Shown here: one piece after another, positions 7,764 to 14,993 of the stretch
Layout: every line of letters starts with the position of its first letter
How positions within the stretch are numbered: the stretch's first letter is position 1
IMG/VR virus record: IMGVR_UViG_3300027906_002743
Coordinates: 1-30,781 of that record
Length of the DNA stretch: 30,781 bases
Reading direction: 5' to 3' (one strand)
Source of the DNA: a virus
Made by a program: the position numbers and the translations under genes
The notes under the pieces: model-generated
Database searches by the model: none
What the model saw: only the letters and a program-made list of their open reading frames with translations
Told to the model about the DNA's origin: nothing

Positions 7764-7794
7764 TATTTATAGCACACCCTGAAGGGGTTGTCAA
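7764..7794 (-). promoter_or_regulatory. Promoter for gp32-halogenase: TTGACA-17-TATAAATA
   Basis: Minus strand: TTGACA at 7794-7789, 17-base spacer, TATAAATA at 7771-7764. It satisfies both the host sigma70 consensus and the T4-type late -10 motif. The spacer contains a small inverted repeat (ACCC-CTTCA-GGGT). It lies between the tRNA and the gp32 leader. Confidence 0.7.
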
Positions 7795-7811
7795 GCTATA
7801 TACTATTTTAA

Positions 7812-7901
7812 CTGTAAGGGGTGGAGTCGAACCACCAAGTCCCGCCAGAGCAGAACAGCAGGGAAACAGCCTGCCACGTTTACCAGTTTCGTCACCTTAC
7901 A
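7812..7901 (-). tRNA. Class II tRNA-like gene with anticodon GTT (Asn-type identity, Leu-like body)
   Basis: Minus strand, 90 nt, full cloverleaf by eye: acceptor TGTAAGG/CCTTACA (7 bp, perfect); D arm ACG/CGT with an AAACTGGTAAA loop; anticodon arm GCAGG-CTGTTTC-CCTGC; variable arm GTTCTGC-TCTG-GCGGGAC (7 bp); T arm GGTGG-TTCGACT-CCACC; discriminator G; no encoded CCA. The loop places GTT (Asn) at 34-36. Asn tRNAs are normally class I, but here the variable region is 21 nt and the D arm is Leu-like. U1:A72, G73 and GUU are the usual bacterial Asn identity features. Bases 37-38 are TC where a purine at 37 is usual. It starts eight bases after the synthetase-like gene and is probably cotranscribed with it. 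Confidence 0.8.
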
Positions 7902-7909
7902 TTGAAGCC

Positions 7910-8707
7910 CTATTCAAGGGCTGATATCATACGAGTGATACCGATTCCTCCTCCAGATCTGGGGAAGAAATCAAACTCCAAGAACTTATCAAGTTCATTC
8001 TCGACTCTCTCCTCACCAAATTTTCTATAGAGTAGTGCTGCATACCCACCATCAGAGATAGTGTGGAATGTTTCTCTCATCTGTGCTTTATCAGTACTAC
8101 GTTCAGCAGAACCAATAGTTTCCATACCATTTAGAATCACATCAATCTTACGACTGGTGCCATCGGTATTTCTTGCCATGTTCCAGAATGGTGATGTCCA
8201 CTCAGGGAACTCAGTGATCATACCACGTCCTATAGCAGCTTCATGTCCGTGGTCAAGTTCCTTAACCTTATAGGTATCTGCCCATCCAGCATAAGATTTA
8301 ATACCATCTGTCTCTAACGGCAGACCTAGATGTTCGCAGAGTTCTATCTCCATCGCTTTAAGATCATAGACATCCCCCTTCATTTCAAACTCGAACATAG
8401 GGAAGATAGTCTCGTGTCTACCTGGGACAGGATTAGGTTCTGCCCTATACGACGTTGAGACACAAAAAAACCCTGACTCGTCAGGGTTGGAAAGTAATTC
8501 GTGTTCTAACCACATTTGACCTGTTTGTGGTAGTGGCCAAACATTACCACCGTAATTATATACTGCTACGGTCTCTGGATCTTCACACGCAGCAAGGATG
8601 CTTAAACGATTCTGAGTATGTACCTCAAGAAAACCTTTATCCAAAAAAAATGACCTCATCAGGTCAACTGCATGGGAATATTTTTTAGGATCAATAAGAC
8701 TTGTCAT
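7910..8707 (-). CDS. Class II aminoacyl-tRNA-synthetase-like catalytic core (Asn/Asp type), no anticodon-binding domain
   Basis: 265 residues. Motif 1-like helix MRSFFLDKGFLEV (17-29). Motif 2 SYRAEPNPVPGRH...FEFE (86-108) with Arg88 and Glu90. GMETIGSAER (194-203) matches the AsnRS/AspRS ExxGGxxR-type loop. Motif 3 is GGGIGITR (252-259) with Arg259. LPQTGQMWLEHELL (59-72) corresponds to the AsnRS LxxSGQ... segment. The N-terminal OB-fold anticodon domain of AsnRS/AspRS (about 100 residues or more) is absent. Alternatives are an AsnA-like asparagine synthetase or an EpmA/GluQRS-like modifying ligase. It has its own TATAAATA promoter and ends eight bases before a tRNA gene whose anticodon is GTT, suggesting a dedicated pair. 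Confidence 0.8.
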   Translation of the reverse strand: MTSLIDPKKYSHAVDLMRSFFLDKGFLEVHTQNRLSILAACEDPETVAVYNYGGNVWPLPQTGQMWLEHELLSNPDESGFFCVSTSYRAEPNPVPGRHETIFPMFEFEMKGDVYDLKAMEIELCEHLGLPLETDGIKSYAGWADTYKVKELDHGHEAAIGRGMITEFPEWTSPFWNMARNTDGTSRKIDVILNGMETIGSAERSTDKAQMRETFHTISDGGYAALLYRKFGEERVENELDKFLEFDFFPRSGGGIGITRMISALE

Positions 8708-8726
8708 TATGATTAATCAAACTGGA

Positions 8727-9380
8727 TTATTTATAACAAAAAAGAAAGTCATGCACAAGCTTTTCTGCCTTTTCAGGACCAAACTTGCCTTTTAGATAGC
8801 CTGCAACAGGATCTAACTCCGTCATATACTCATCAAAGCGTTTATATGCAGTCAAATCTTCGCCATCAGGGGTCTCCCACTCGATTAATTTCTTATATTC
8901 TTTTAGATATGTCTTAAACATAGGTAGGTGATCATCTACCTCATCCATGGTACACTTGGCAACATAGATGTTCTCAGAGAAATGATTACCCTTCTCAAAG
9001 AACCTATAGTCCTCCTTCGATACTGGTAGACCAGGTACTGACATCAAGTAATGTTCTACTGGATGCTGGAAGTCAAATACTATAATAACTTTTCCATGAA
9101 AGAATCCCATGAGATCCATGCCAAAGCAAGGAAGATTTCCTGCCCATCCATTTGCACCTGTTTTAGGATAAAGAACATTGTTGTAGATGTGGGATTTTTC
9201 ATCCCAGATGTCAACTTCTCGTGATTTAATAAAATAATCATGGGTGCTGACTTGTGCAGTGAGCTTTGTTCCACCTTTTCCCTCCCATTCACACCATAGT
9301 GGTTGTTTTTCAAAGTCAGGAAACTCTTCCCAGAGAGCATCCTTCCAGTTTTGCCAGAGATTTAATCCCACCATATCCAT
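8727..9380 (-). CDS. pebS: Phycoerythrobilin synthase (ferredoxin-dependent bilin reductase)
   Basis: 217 residues. It follows remembered phage PebS closely: IYNNVLYPKTGA (65-76), LPCFGMDLMGF (83-93), VIIVFDFQHP (98-107), YRFFEKGNHFSENI (125-138) and YMTELDPVAGYLKGKFG (185-201). Asp89 and Asp190 match the two catalytic aspartates of PebS. The enzyme reduces biliverdin IXalpha to 3Z-phycoerythrobilin in two ferredoxin-driven steps. A five-residue insertion (GWAGN) precedes LPCFG. The first ATG (9380) sits directly on an AGG; the ATG at 9374 has AGG at a better distance and may be the true start. Substrate and reductant would come from ho1 and petF near 29-30 kb. PcyA or PebA is less likely. 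Confidence 0.88.
   Translation of the reverse strand: MDMVGLNLWQNWKDALWEEFPDFEKQPLWCEWEGKGGTKLTAQVSTHDYFIKSREVDIWDEKSHIYNNVLYPKTGANGWAGNLPCFGMDLMGFFHGKVIIVFDFQHPVEHYLMSVPGLPVSKEDYRFFEKGNHFSENIYVAKCTMDEVDDHLPMFKTYLKEYKKLIEWETPDGEDLTAYKRFDEYMTELDPVAGYLKGKFGPEKAEKLVHDFLFCYK
8728..8758 (-). promoter_or_regulatory. Promoter for synthetase-like gene and tRNA
   Basis: Minus-strand TATAAATA at 8735-8728, with TTGTGC (weak -35) 17 bases upstream at 8758-8753. The -10 overlaps the stop codon of pebS. Expected start is about 15 bases before the ATG at 8707. Confidence 0.6.
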
Positions 9381-9925
9381 CCTGTTAAAATATACTTCTC
9401 ATGTGTTTGAGAGATCTCACCTTTATGTAGATGAGTGTAACCAGCAGGGAAAATAATAGTCTTACCCCTCTGTGCTATTGTCTTGTAGTTCTGATGATAA
9501 AACATTGTACCACCATTAGGAACATCATTCAAGTATGTGATGTAAACCATGGCTCTATCACACTGTTCTTTTTGAGCAGCATCTATATGCCATACCTTAA
9601 ACCCTTCACCTGGTCTGTAATACTGAATCACTGGTAGAAACTTCATATCGAATCTACCACCAAATTCCATGAACCTATACTTGGTGATATAGTCCTGTAC
9701 AAAGTTCCATAGTTCCTTGTAGTAACGTTCCCATAGTGAGAACGGAGCACCAATTCTATCTGCTTCATCTAAAATGAAGTCAGTACTTTGCTTAACCGCA
9801 GGATTCAATCCCTTTGCTGTTACACCAGGTTTAGTAATCCCTGCAGCATTAGCTTTCTTAAAGAGTTCTACATAGTCATCCGATATTCCAGGATCACTTA
9901 ACTGATACTCTTCAATGAAGTTCAT
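9362..9925 (-). CDS. 2OG-Fe(II) oxygenase, prolyl-4-hydroxylase type
   Basis: 187 residues with a double-stranded beta-helix pattern: HxD at 113-115 in VWHIDAAQ, NGGTMFYHQ (137-145), AGYTHLHKGE (161-170) supplying the distal His, and EKYILTGW (176-183) whose Lys would bind the 2-oxoglutarate carboxylate. The segment TGWIWWD closes the fold. The product hydroxylates an unknown protein or small molecule. Its 3' end overlaps the pebS start, and its start overlaps the next oxygenase as ATGA. Confidence 0.8.
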   Translation of the reverse strand: MNFIEEYQLSDPGISDDYVELFKKANAAGITKPGVTAKGLNPAVKQSTDFILDEADRIGAPFSLWERYYKELWNFVQDYITKYRFMEFGGRFDMKFLPVIQYYRPGEGFKVWHIDAAQKEQCDRAMVYITYLNDVPNGGTMFYHQNYKTIAQRGKTIIFPAGYTHLHKGEISQTHEKYILTGWIWWD

Positions 9926-10551
9926 TTCTCAGTAACTCTAATCTTAAGTTGACGAGTGTTATCTCCTATCTTACCATCGATGAAGTAGTTAAACGCAACC
10001 ATCATACGATCTTCTTTAGATTCATTGAAATCAGTCTGATGCATCAAGTGTGATGGAAATAGAATTAGGTCTCCCTCTTCGACTTCAAATCCCCAACGGT
10101 CTGCATTAAAAAGATTACCTTCAGTTGTTAATGGTTTAACTGTACCAGTCGTATAAGTTGGTGCAGTATGTGATGCACAGAAGATCAGACCACCACTCCT
10201 CTCAGGTACTTTAATATAAACACCACCACTGAAACATGAGTTACTATGATAGTGCTTAGGTGAATAGTTACCTGGCTTATGAAGGTTAACCCATGACTGG
10301 GTATGCCTGATTCTACAGTTAGCAAGCTTCAGTAGTTCAAAGCAGTACATATTCATATGATGGTCAATAATCTTCTTCAATTCAGCGAAGGGTTGACTCA
10401 TAAGGATATGTACATCCTTACTTGTATATCCTGTTTGATCAGGATATGGTTCATACTCAATTGTTTTTAAAAAGAATTCACTGATACTGCTAACATCTAC
10501 CTTAGTCTTATAGACTGGTGATGAAAACAGTGGAATAATTTCATTGCTCAT
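9922..10551 (-). CDS. 2OG-Fe(II) oxygenase superfamily protein (TIGR02466-like)
   Basis: 209 residues from the ATG at 10551 (MSNEIIPLFSSPVYK); an upstream ATG at 10620 would add a poorly fitting hydrophobic stretch. The family signature is present: HTQSWVNLHKPGNYSPKHYH with an H-x-H pair, then FSGGVYIKVPERSGGLIF, and near the end EGDLILFPSHLMHQT (distal His) and RMMVAFNYFIDG. It is arranged in tandem with the P4H-type gene downstream. Substrate unknown. Confidence 0.78.
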   Translation of the reverse strand: MSNEIIPLFSSPVYKTKVDVSSISEFFLKTIEYEPYPDQTGYTSKDVHILMSQPFAELKKIIDHHMNMYCFELLKLANCRIRHTQSWVNLHKPGNYSPKHYHSNSCFSGGVYIKVPERSGGLIFCASHTAPTYTTGTVKPLTTEGNLFNADRWGFEVEEGDLILFPSHLMHQTDFNESKEDRMMVAFNYFIDGKIGDNTRQLKIRVTEK

Positions 10552-10726
10552 AATCGTGAGGAATATAATCAGGACATAATAAGGCTCCAGCAAGACCTTT
10601 TGCAGTCTTGTTGTGGTCACATAATTTGTTCATCCAAATCCTTTCTTTAAGGGAAACTTCCCCATCAGTTGAGATCATGCGACAACAAATATCTACTATT
10701 TGATTTCTGTAATTGGTGCTTAACAT
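10541..10726 (-). CDS. Small conserved cyanophage protein
   Basis: 61 residues from the ATG at 10726 (MLSTNYRNQIVDICCR); an ATG at 10753 adds nine residues. It contains ICCRMISTDGEVSLKERIWMN and a second-half pattern CDHNKTAKGLAGALLCPD. I recall it as a conserved gene beside purN in cyanophages without known function. The paired Cys residues could bind metal. It overlaps purN by 62 bases and the oxygenase start by 11. Confidence 0.65.
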   Translation of the reverse strand: MLSTNYRNQIVDICCRMISTDGEVSLKERIWMNKLCDHNKTAKGLAGALLCPDYIPHDYEQ

Positions 10727-11240
10727 TTTCAATAGCGGTAGGTAAGATTGCATACTCTTGTAAGTGAATACGTCGAGTTAATGTATCGATAGTATCATCT
10801 GAGTGTATGGGAACTTCACCCTGTTCTATTATAGCACCTGAGTCAAGCTCTTCAGTGACATAATGAACAGTGGCACCAGTTACGGTATCTCCACTCTCAA
10901 ATGCTCTTTCGACTGCATGTAGTCCCTTATACTTAGGGAGCAACGACGGATGTACATTAATTATTCTATCAGGAAATGCCTGAATTAGTTCGTTTGTAAC
11001 GATTCGCATCCATCCTGCCATTACAATCAGTTCTACTCTCCATGCTTTAAACATAGTGATGATCTGATCTTCATCCTTACTTGCAATACGAACATGGGGT
11101 ATGCCGAGCTTCTCTGCTCTTCTCATAGCCCCACATTTCTTTGTGTTGTGAATCATAATCACAACTTCGTCATGGTTACAGGTACGCACAATATTCTCGA
11201 AGTTTGAACCACTTCCCGAACACATGACTCCTATTCTCAT
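10665..11240 (-). CDS. purN: Phosphoribosylglycinamide formyltransferase
   Basis: 191 residues, normal PurN length. MRIGVMCSGSGSNFENI at the N-terminus, VMAGWMRI (73-80), INVHPSLLPKYKGLHA (94-109) and DSGAIIEQGEVPI (133-145). Asn95, His97 and Asp133 are the catalytic triad. It transfers formyl from 10-formyl-THF to GAR in purine synthesis and complements phage purM at 24.5 kb. The upstream gene overlaps by four bases (ATGA). Confidence 0.93.
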   Translation of the reverse strand: MRIGVMCSGSGSNFENIVRTCNHDEVVIMIHNTKKCGAMRRAEKLGIPHVRIASKDEDQIITMFKAWRVELIVMAGWMRIVTNELIQAFPDRIINVHPSLLPKYKGLHAVERAFESGDTVTGATVHYVTEELDSGAIIEQGEVPIHSDDTIDTLTRRIHLQEYAILPTAIENVKHQLQKSNSRYLLSHDLN

Positions 11241-11485
11241 CGATTTAACACCAAAATCAATCTAGTAACCATGCCAATTATTATAGCATAATAAGTCCAC
11301 ATGATATACATGCCAATCTTATTATGTCTACTCCCTCTTACATATGGGTGGACAGCACCAGGTGCGCTGTCCCAACCCTCTTGCATGTACTCTTTTGGAT
11401 CAATTTTTCTCATAGTATCAGGGATAAAGGTATTCCATAAACTTGATGGAACATTTTTATAATGGTAAAATATACGCTTTCTCAT
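11237..11485 (-). CDS. Small membrane-anchored protein, unknown
   Basis: 82 residues. Soluble N-terminal two thirds (DPKEYMQEGWDSAPGAVHP) and one C-terminal membrane helix (about 58-80, MYIMWTYYAIIIGMVTRLIL). The ATG at 11410 (MRKIDPKEYM) is a possible later start. ATGA overlaps with both neighbours indicate one operon ahead of purN. Confidence 0.6.
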   Translation of the reverse strand: MRKRIFYHYKNVPSSLWNTFIPDTMRKIDPKEYMQEGWDSAPGAVHPYVRGSRHNKIGMYIMWTYYAIIIGMVTRLILVLNR

Positions 11486-11745
11486 AACGGTGGGTACTCA
11501 GATTCAATGTTGACTTCCTCAGCACTGTGAGGGTTAAACTGTTTTGCTAACCTCTCAACCTGGTGCTTATCAAGACCAGCAAGTGATATACAATTGTCTA
11601 AGCACTTATAGATGCACTCCCTATCACTGATAGGTTTCCTTTTACTGAAACCAGTAGCAGGATCGACATACTCATCCTCACTAGTACCTGCCTCTAGATG
11701 GGCTAGGTCTTGTTTCTCGGAAGGGTTTGTATAACTATGTGTCAT
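11482..11745 (-). CDS. Hypothetical protein
   Basis: 87 residues, acidic and hydrophilic. A short helical region CIYKCLDNCISLAGL (44-58) with three Cys, followed by DKHQVERLAKQF. No family recognised. ATGA overlaps on both sides. Confidence 0.6.
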   Translation of the reverse strand: MTHSYTNPSEKQDLAHLEAGTSEDEYVDPATGFSKRKPISDRECIYKCLDNCISLAGLDKHQVERLAKQFNPHSAEEVNIESEYPPL

Positions 11746-12125
11746 GGTCTATAAGGTGGCTCCTCTTCTAATACTGTATGCTTATACTTTTCAGTATCAA
11801 AATAAGAGATGTAATCCATTTTCCCTTCTCGTTCATCAAGCACCTCATTGATAAGGATTTTTAATTCCTTAACCATTTGGTGAGTATGAAGTCTCCTAGG
11901 AGTGACAACAGCGGGTCTATACTCTTCTTTACCCGTTGGTTTATAGTTCGGGTCAGCAGGTCCACTCATGCCCTGTGTGTCCATTTTAGACACAGCAGGA
12001 GCTGTCTTCCTTAGATACTTAGGATCCATATGAGAGACAGGTTCGTCATCTAACCAAGTCCTATGATCTTGCATAGGCGTATGCTGATTTTTCTGACACT
12101 TAAATTTCTTTTCAGTGTGGGTCAT
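11742..12125 (-). CDS. Hypothetical protein
   Basis: 127 residues, charged, probably partly disordered (DHRTWLDDEPVSHMDPKYLRK, many Pro/Lys). A C-terminal helix LHTHQMVKELKILINEVLDE (79-98) may mediate a protein contact. No known domain recognised. First of the three overlapping genes that lead into purN. Confidence 0.55.
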   Translation of the reverse strand: MTHTEKKFKCQKNQHTPMQDHRTWLDDEPVSHMDPKYLRKTAPAVSKMDTQGMSGPADPNYKPTGKEEYRPAVVTPRRLHTHQMVKELKILINEVLDEREGKMDYISYFDTEKYKHTVLEEEPPYRP

Positions 12126-12198
12126 AGTGTCTAACTATTGAATACCCTAATGCTAGGGCGATTAATCCAATGCAGATCAAGGTCAATAATAAATGCAT
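12112..12198 (-). CDS. 28-residue single-helix membrane peptide
   Basis: ATG at 12198, five bases after the DUF1825-like stop; product starts MHLLLTLICIGLIALALGYS, a single hydrophobic helix with a short polar tail. The stop lies 14 bases inside the next gene. No good Shine-Dalgarno, so it would rely on coupling. Size and hydrophobicity suggest a real small membrane protein, but chance cannot be excluded. Confidence 0.4.
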   Translation of the reverse strand: MHLLLTLICIGLIALALGYSIVRHYDPH

Positions 12199-12203
12199 TT
12201 CAG

Positions 12204-12527
12204 TTATGTAGGTAATTGGTCAATCATTGCCTGAACAGTTTTCTTGAGATTCTCATAAAACTGCGGTCCTATGTCAGCAGGTGGCATTCCTAACATACTA
12301 GCAGCATCTCTCACTTGATTCACTAACTGTTTAGCATCAGGATCATCTGACAGTGTTACTCGCATGAACATAGTCTGTTGTAAACTGATAAGTTCCATCA
12401 TCTTTTCAAGCTGTTCTCTCTTTTCATCAAGATTGAGCAGCAATCCCATTTTGTTTATTTCCAAGTAGAGATCTTGCATTCGATTGAGTTCATCTTGGAC
12501 AAGTTCTGAATTAAAAAATTTACTCAT
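12204..12527 (-). CDS. DUF1825-like protein
   Basis: 107 residues, all helical. MSKFFNSELVQDELNRMQDLY at the start and LQQTMFMRVTLSDDPDAK in the middle match the DUF1825 family, which I know only from cyanobacteria and their phages. Function unknown. Placed directly after gp59 with an ATGA overlap, so it is expressed with the replication/late-transcription group. Confidence 0.7.
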   Translation of the reverse strand: MSKFFNSELVQDELNRMQDLYLEINKMGLLLNLDEKREQLEKMMELISLQQTMFMRVTLSDDPDAKQLVNQVRDAASMLGMPPADIGPQFYENLKKTVQAMIDQLPT

Positions 12528-13108
12528 AGGTACTGTGATTGGACTATCTTTTTGTATTTACCCAGATCTACTGTAAGGAATGGGTCGTACTTCACTACCT
12601 TGTTACGTAGTGGATTCCAGACTATCTCGTCACTGATTGTTTTATCAAACTGTGGGATGAACTGGAAGAGTTTGTTGAATATGGTGAAGGTCTCGATGCT
12701 TATTCTACCACCAAGTAGAGCTTTGACAAGGGGTGGGTGGACACTTGTGTTAGTGAACAATGCCTCGAAGTCCTCATGGGTATCATAGAGGGTACTTACA
12801 TCCTCCTTAAAGCGATATGTGAGTGATTCTTTGCGTGTTAAGTACTCAGCATAGTTCTTGGCACCCTCCCTTACAAGTGTTGCGGGGTATACCTTGTCCT
12901 CTGCTATAAAATTTGCCACAAAAAATTCGCGTAGCTCTAAGCTCTTGAACTTCCTTGAGAGTTTGACAAAAAAGAACTTATCCTTACGTTGGTCAAAGGA
13001 TCTCTGGGATGCCTTGGCAGACCCCCCATATTGGAAATAATCGTAAGAGTTAGAGGTGAAGTGAAGTTTCAGAGCAAGATACATCTTGTAAACTTCAAAT
13101 CCTGTCAC
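12524..13108 (-). CDS. 59: gp59-like helicase loader
   Basis: 194 residues (T4 gp59 is 217). YKMYLALKLHF near the start, QRKDKFFFVKLSRKFKSLEL (41-60) and VNFI-type helices, then a C-terminal ISIETFTIFNKLFQFIPQFD and IVWNPLRN that parallel T4 gp59 FISFETFILLDSFL and LVWNNY. It would load the gp41 helicase onto gp32-coated forks. The start is GTG at 13108, overlapping the gp33 stop (GTGA). The same 33/59 adjacency occurs in T4. Confidence 0.82.
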   Translation of the reverse strand: MTGFEVYKMYLALKLHFTSNSYDYFQYGGSAKASQRSFDQRKDKFFFVKLSRKFKSLELREFFVANFIAEDKVYPATLVREGAKNYAEYLTRKESLTYRFKEDVSTLYDTHEDFEALFTNTSVHPPLVKALLGGRISIETFTIFNKLFQFIPQFDKTISDEIVWNPLRNKVVKYDPFLTVDLGKYKKIVQSQYL

Positions 13109-13362
13109 AACTTCAACATACCTCGTGAGGTTGCCTTCATGTAGTTTAAACGCTGTGCGTCATATTTTAACTTCTCTTTCAGTGGTTTAGATATTAACTT
13201 ACCGATTCCATCAAATTCTATGTTCTTATCTTCGCAGAACTGTACAACTGCCTCAATGTAGTTTAAAGTAGAATCCTTTACGATCTTCTCTATCTCTACC
13301 GAGAACTTGGCGGCAGTCATAAATTTGTCTTCAAAGACATCATCAATTTTACCACTCGCCAT
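13105..13362 (-). CDS. 33: gp33-like late transcription coactivator
   Basis: 85 residues from the ATG at 13362 (MASGKIDDVFED); T4 gp33 is 112. Central FSVEIEKIVKDSTLNYIEAV and FCEDKNIEFDGIGKLISKPL match the gp33 helices that bind the RNA polymerase beta flap, with the C-terminal tail RGMLKL contacting the sliding clamp. It connects late transcription to replication and implies gp55-type sigma use of the TATAAATA promoters. Overlaps the exonuclease by 14 bases. Confidence 0.8.
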   Translation of the reverse strand: MASGKIDDVFEDKFMTAAKFSVEIEKIVKDSTLNYIEAVVQFCEDKNIEFDGIGKLISKPLKEKLKYDAQRLNYMKATSRGMLKL

Positions 13363-14017
13363 AGTAACTCCTGTAGGCATCAATGTACTCCTTAAGTTTG
13401 CGAGCATACTTAAACTTGTCATAAATTTCAAATACCTGGGGTTCTCCCGTTTCACATGCTATTATCGTTACGAGTTTCTTGACCTGTAGACCAGTTAACT
13501 CTTGAAACATTATAGCATAAGCTGTCTCTTGTGCAAAGTAGTCGTGTATCCACTCTTCACGTTTGTACTTAGTTGAAGTTTTAAAATCAATTATTGCAAG
13601 TTCGCCATTATACTCAGCGATACAATCAACACGACCAGCTAGACGCAATAACTTAGAGAATAAGGGTGCTTCTAGTGCATGTATATTGTTAATACTATCT
13701 AGGTAGGGTTTAATCTGGTGGAATAACCCCATGGATAGTGGGTCATCCTTATACTTGCTAATATCTTGATTCAAAAGATATAGTTCAGCAAGCTTATGAC
13801 ACTTGTTACCTCTAGTAGTAGCACGTTTGCAGACTTTATTTGCTTCTTCTTCTCCAACCTTCTTACGCCATGCCATGATAGACGCTTTCTTAGAGTGTCC
13901 TATGACAGTAGTAACAGAAGGATAGACCGCATCATTTATGAGATACGTCCTACCCTTCTGAGTTGTAGTTGCTTTTAAGTCCTGAAACTCGTGTAATTGT
14001 AAATGTTTAAAGTCCAA
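13349..14017 (-). CDS. PD-(D/E)XK exonuclease (RecB/Cas4/MGME1-like)
   Basis: 222 residues. RGNKCHKLAELY (69-80) supplies the His/Glu helix, AGRVDCIAEYNGELAIIDFKTS (127-148) the catalytic Asp131, Asp144 and Lys146, and QETAYAIMF (163-171) the QxxxY motif. Likely degrades DNA ends in recombination or host-DNA recycling. The frame opens with TTG at 14017, inside the last codons of phoH; no ATG lies nearby before residue 48, so TTG is the likely start. Confidence 0.8.
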   Translation of the reverse strand: MDFKHLQLHEFQDLKATTTQKGRTYLINDAVYPSVTTVIGHSKKASIMAWRKKVGEEEANKVCKRATTRGNKCHKLAELYLLNQDISKYKDDPLSMGLFHQIKPYLDSINNIHALEAPLFSKLLRLAGRVDCIAEYNGELAIIDFKTSTKYKREEWIHDYFAQETAYAIMFQELTGLQVKKLVTIIACETGEPQVFEIYDKFKYARKLKEYIDAYRSYYGEW

Positions 14018-14753
14018 GGTTCATCTTGCTAATCAAATAAGATTTGACTAGACCTGATCTCACAATGTCATCAATGCCGAATTCGACACTCTCAAACTCA
14101 CCCATATCATCAATGATCTTTTTAAAATCCATGATACCAGTTTTCTCGTGAGCCTTAGTCAAGTCAGTTTGTGCAGCGTCACCTGCGAATATAACCTTAC
14201 TGTTAACTCCTAGACGTGTGATGATGGAGTCAAGTTCGTGGAAATTAAGGTTCTCTGATTCGTCAACAAGTACAACAGCATTATCTATTGTAGTACCACG
14301 GATGAATGATGTAGACCAGAATGAAATGGTATCCTGTGCCTTAAGGTTAGCATAAAGCATTTCAAAAGATGCATCATCAGGCATCTCGAACATATATCTA
14401 ACCATATTCTTATATGGAATCTGATATAAATTTGCTTTATCCTCATGGTCACCTGGTAGGAAACCAATTTCTCTAGTAGGAACTAAAGACCTTACAATAT
14501 ACAGTTTATCATAAGGTGTCTTTTCGTCAAGTATGTCCTTAAGAGCAAGATACATCGTAATAAATGACTTACCTGTACCAGCACATCCGTAAAGAAACAT
14601 ATTCTTGCTCTTTTCCCATGCAGCAAAAACTTTCTCTTGCGATGGCGTAAGAGGTTTAATGTCTAATAGATGGGTAGAGTGGATAGGTTTTTTTCTCATT
14701 TGTCTGGTCGATAATCCAACCATTGTCGGCTTCTTCTTGCTTTTTACAGGCAT
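14007..14753 (-). CDS. phoH: PhoH-like ATPase
   Basis: 248 residues. Walker A GCAGTGKS (56-63), VRSLVPTREIGFLPG (87-101), Walker B AVVLVDESEN (159-168) and a sensor region VIFAGDAAQTDLT. Common in cyanophages; in some hosts phoH is in the phosphate regulon, but the biochemical role is unsettled (RNA/DNA helicase or nucleolytic coupling has been proposed). The upstream gene ends immediately before the ATG. Confidence 0.9.
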   Translation of the reverse strand: MPVKSKKKPTMVGLSTRQMRKKPIHSTHLLDIKPLTPSQEKVFAAWEKSKNMFLYGCAGTGKSFITMYLALKDILDEKTPYDKLYIVRSLVPTREIGFLPGDHEDKANLYQIPYKNMVRYMFEMPDDASFEMLYANLKAQDTISFWSTSFIRGTTIDNAVVLVDESENLNFHELDSIITRLGVNSKVIFAGDAAQTDLTKAHEKTGIMDFKKIIDDMGEFESVEFGIDDIVRSGLVKSYLISKMNLGL

Positions 14754-14993
14754 TTAGATCTTGTCGAATTTAGCGTAAGGATGATGCTTCTTCACATTGT
14801 TCAAGCGATCCTTGAAACCTTGTGGAAGCTTGTTCTGATAATCACCTACCTCACTGACAGCAGCCATAGTGCCTACTTGCCAGTTCTTCTCCCATTCGGG
14901 ATTGGCTTCTTTCCATTCCTCATACTGAGCAACGGTCATGGTGAATTCTTTCTCCTCACCTGTATTGTAATTCTTTACTGCATACTGTGGCAT
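14754..14993 (-). CDS. Small conserved cyanophage protein
   Basis: 79 residues beginning MPQYAVKNYNTGEEKEF, the look of FmdB-type zinc ribbons (MPxYxF-x-C) but without any cysteine. The rest is hydrophilic (QYEEWKEANPEWEKNW). TAATG overlap with thyX, and TAA-ATG adjacency with phoH. Function unknown. Confidence 0.65.
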   Translation of the reverse strand: MPQYAVKNYNTGEEKEFTMTVAQYEEWKEANPEWEKNWQVGTMAAVSEVGDYQNKLPQGFKDRLNNVKKHHPYAKFDKI

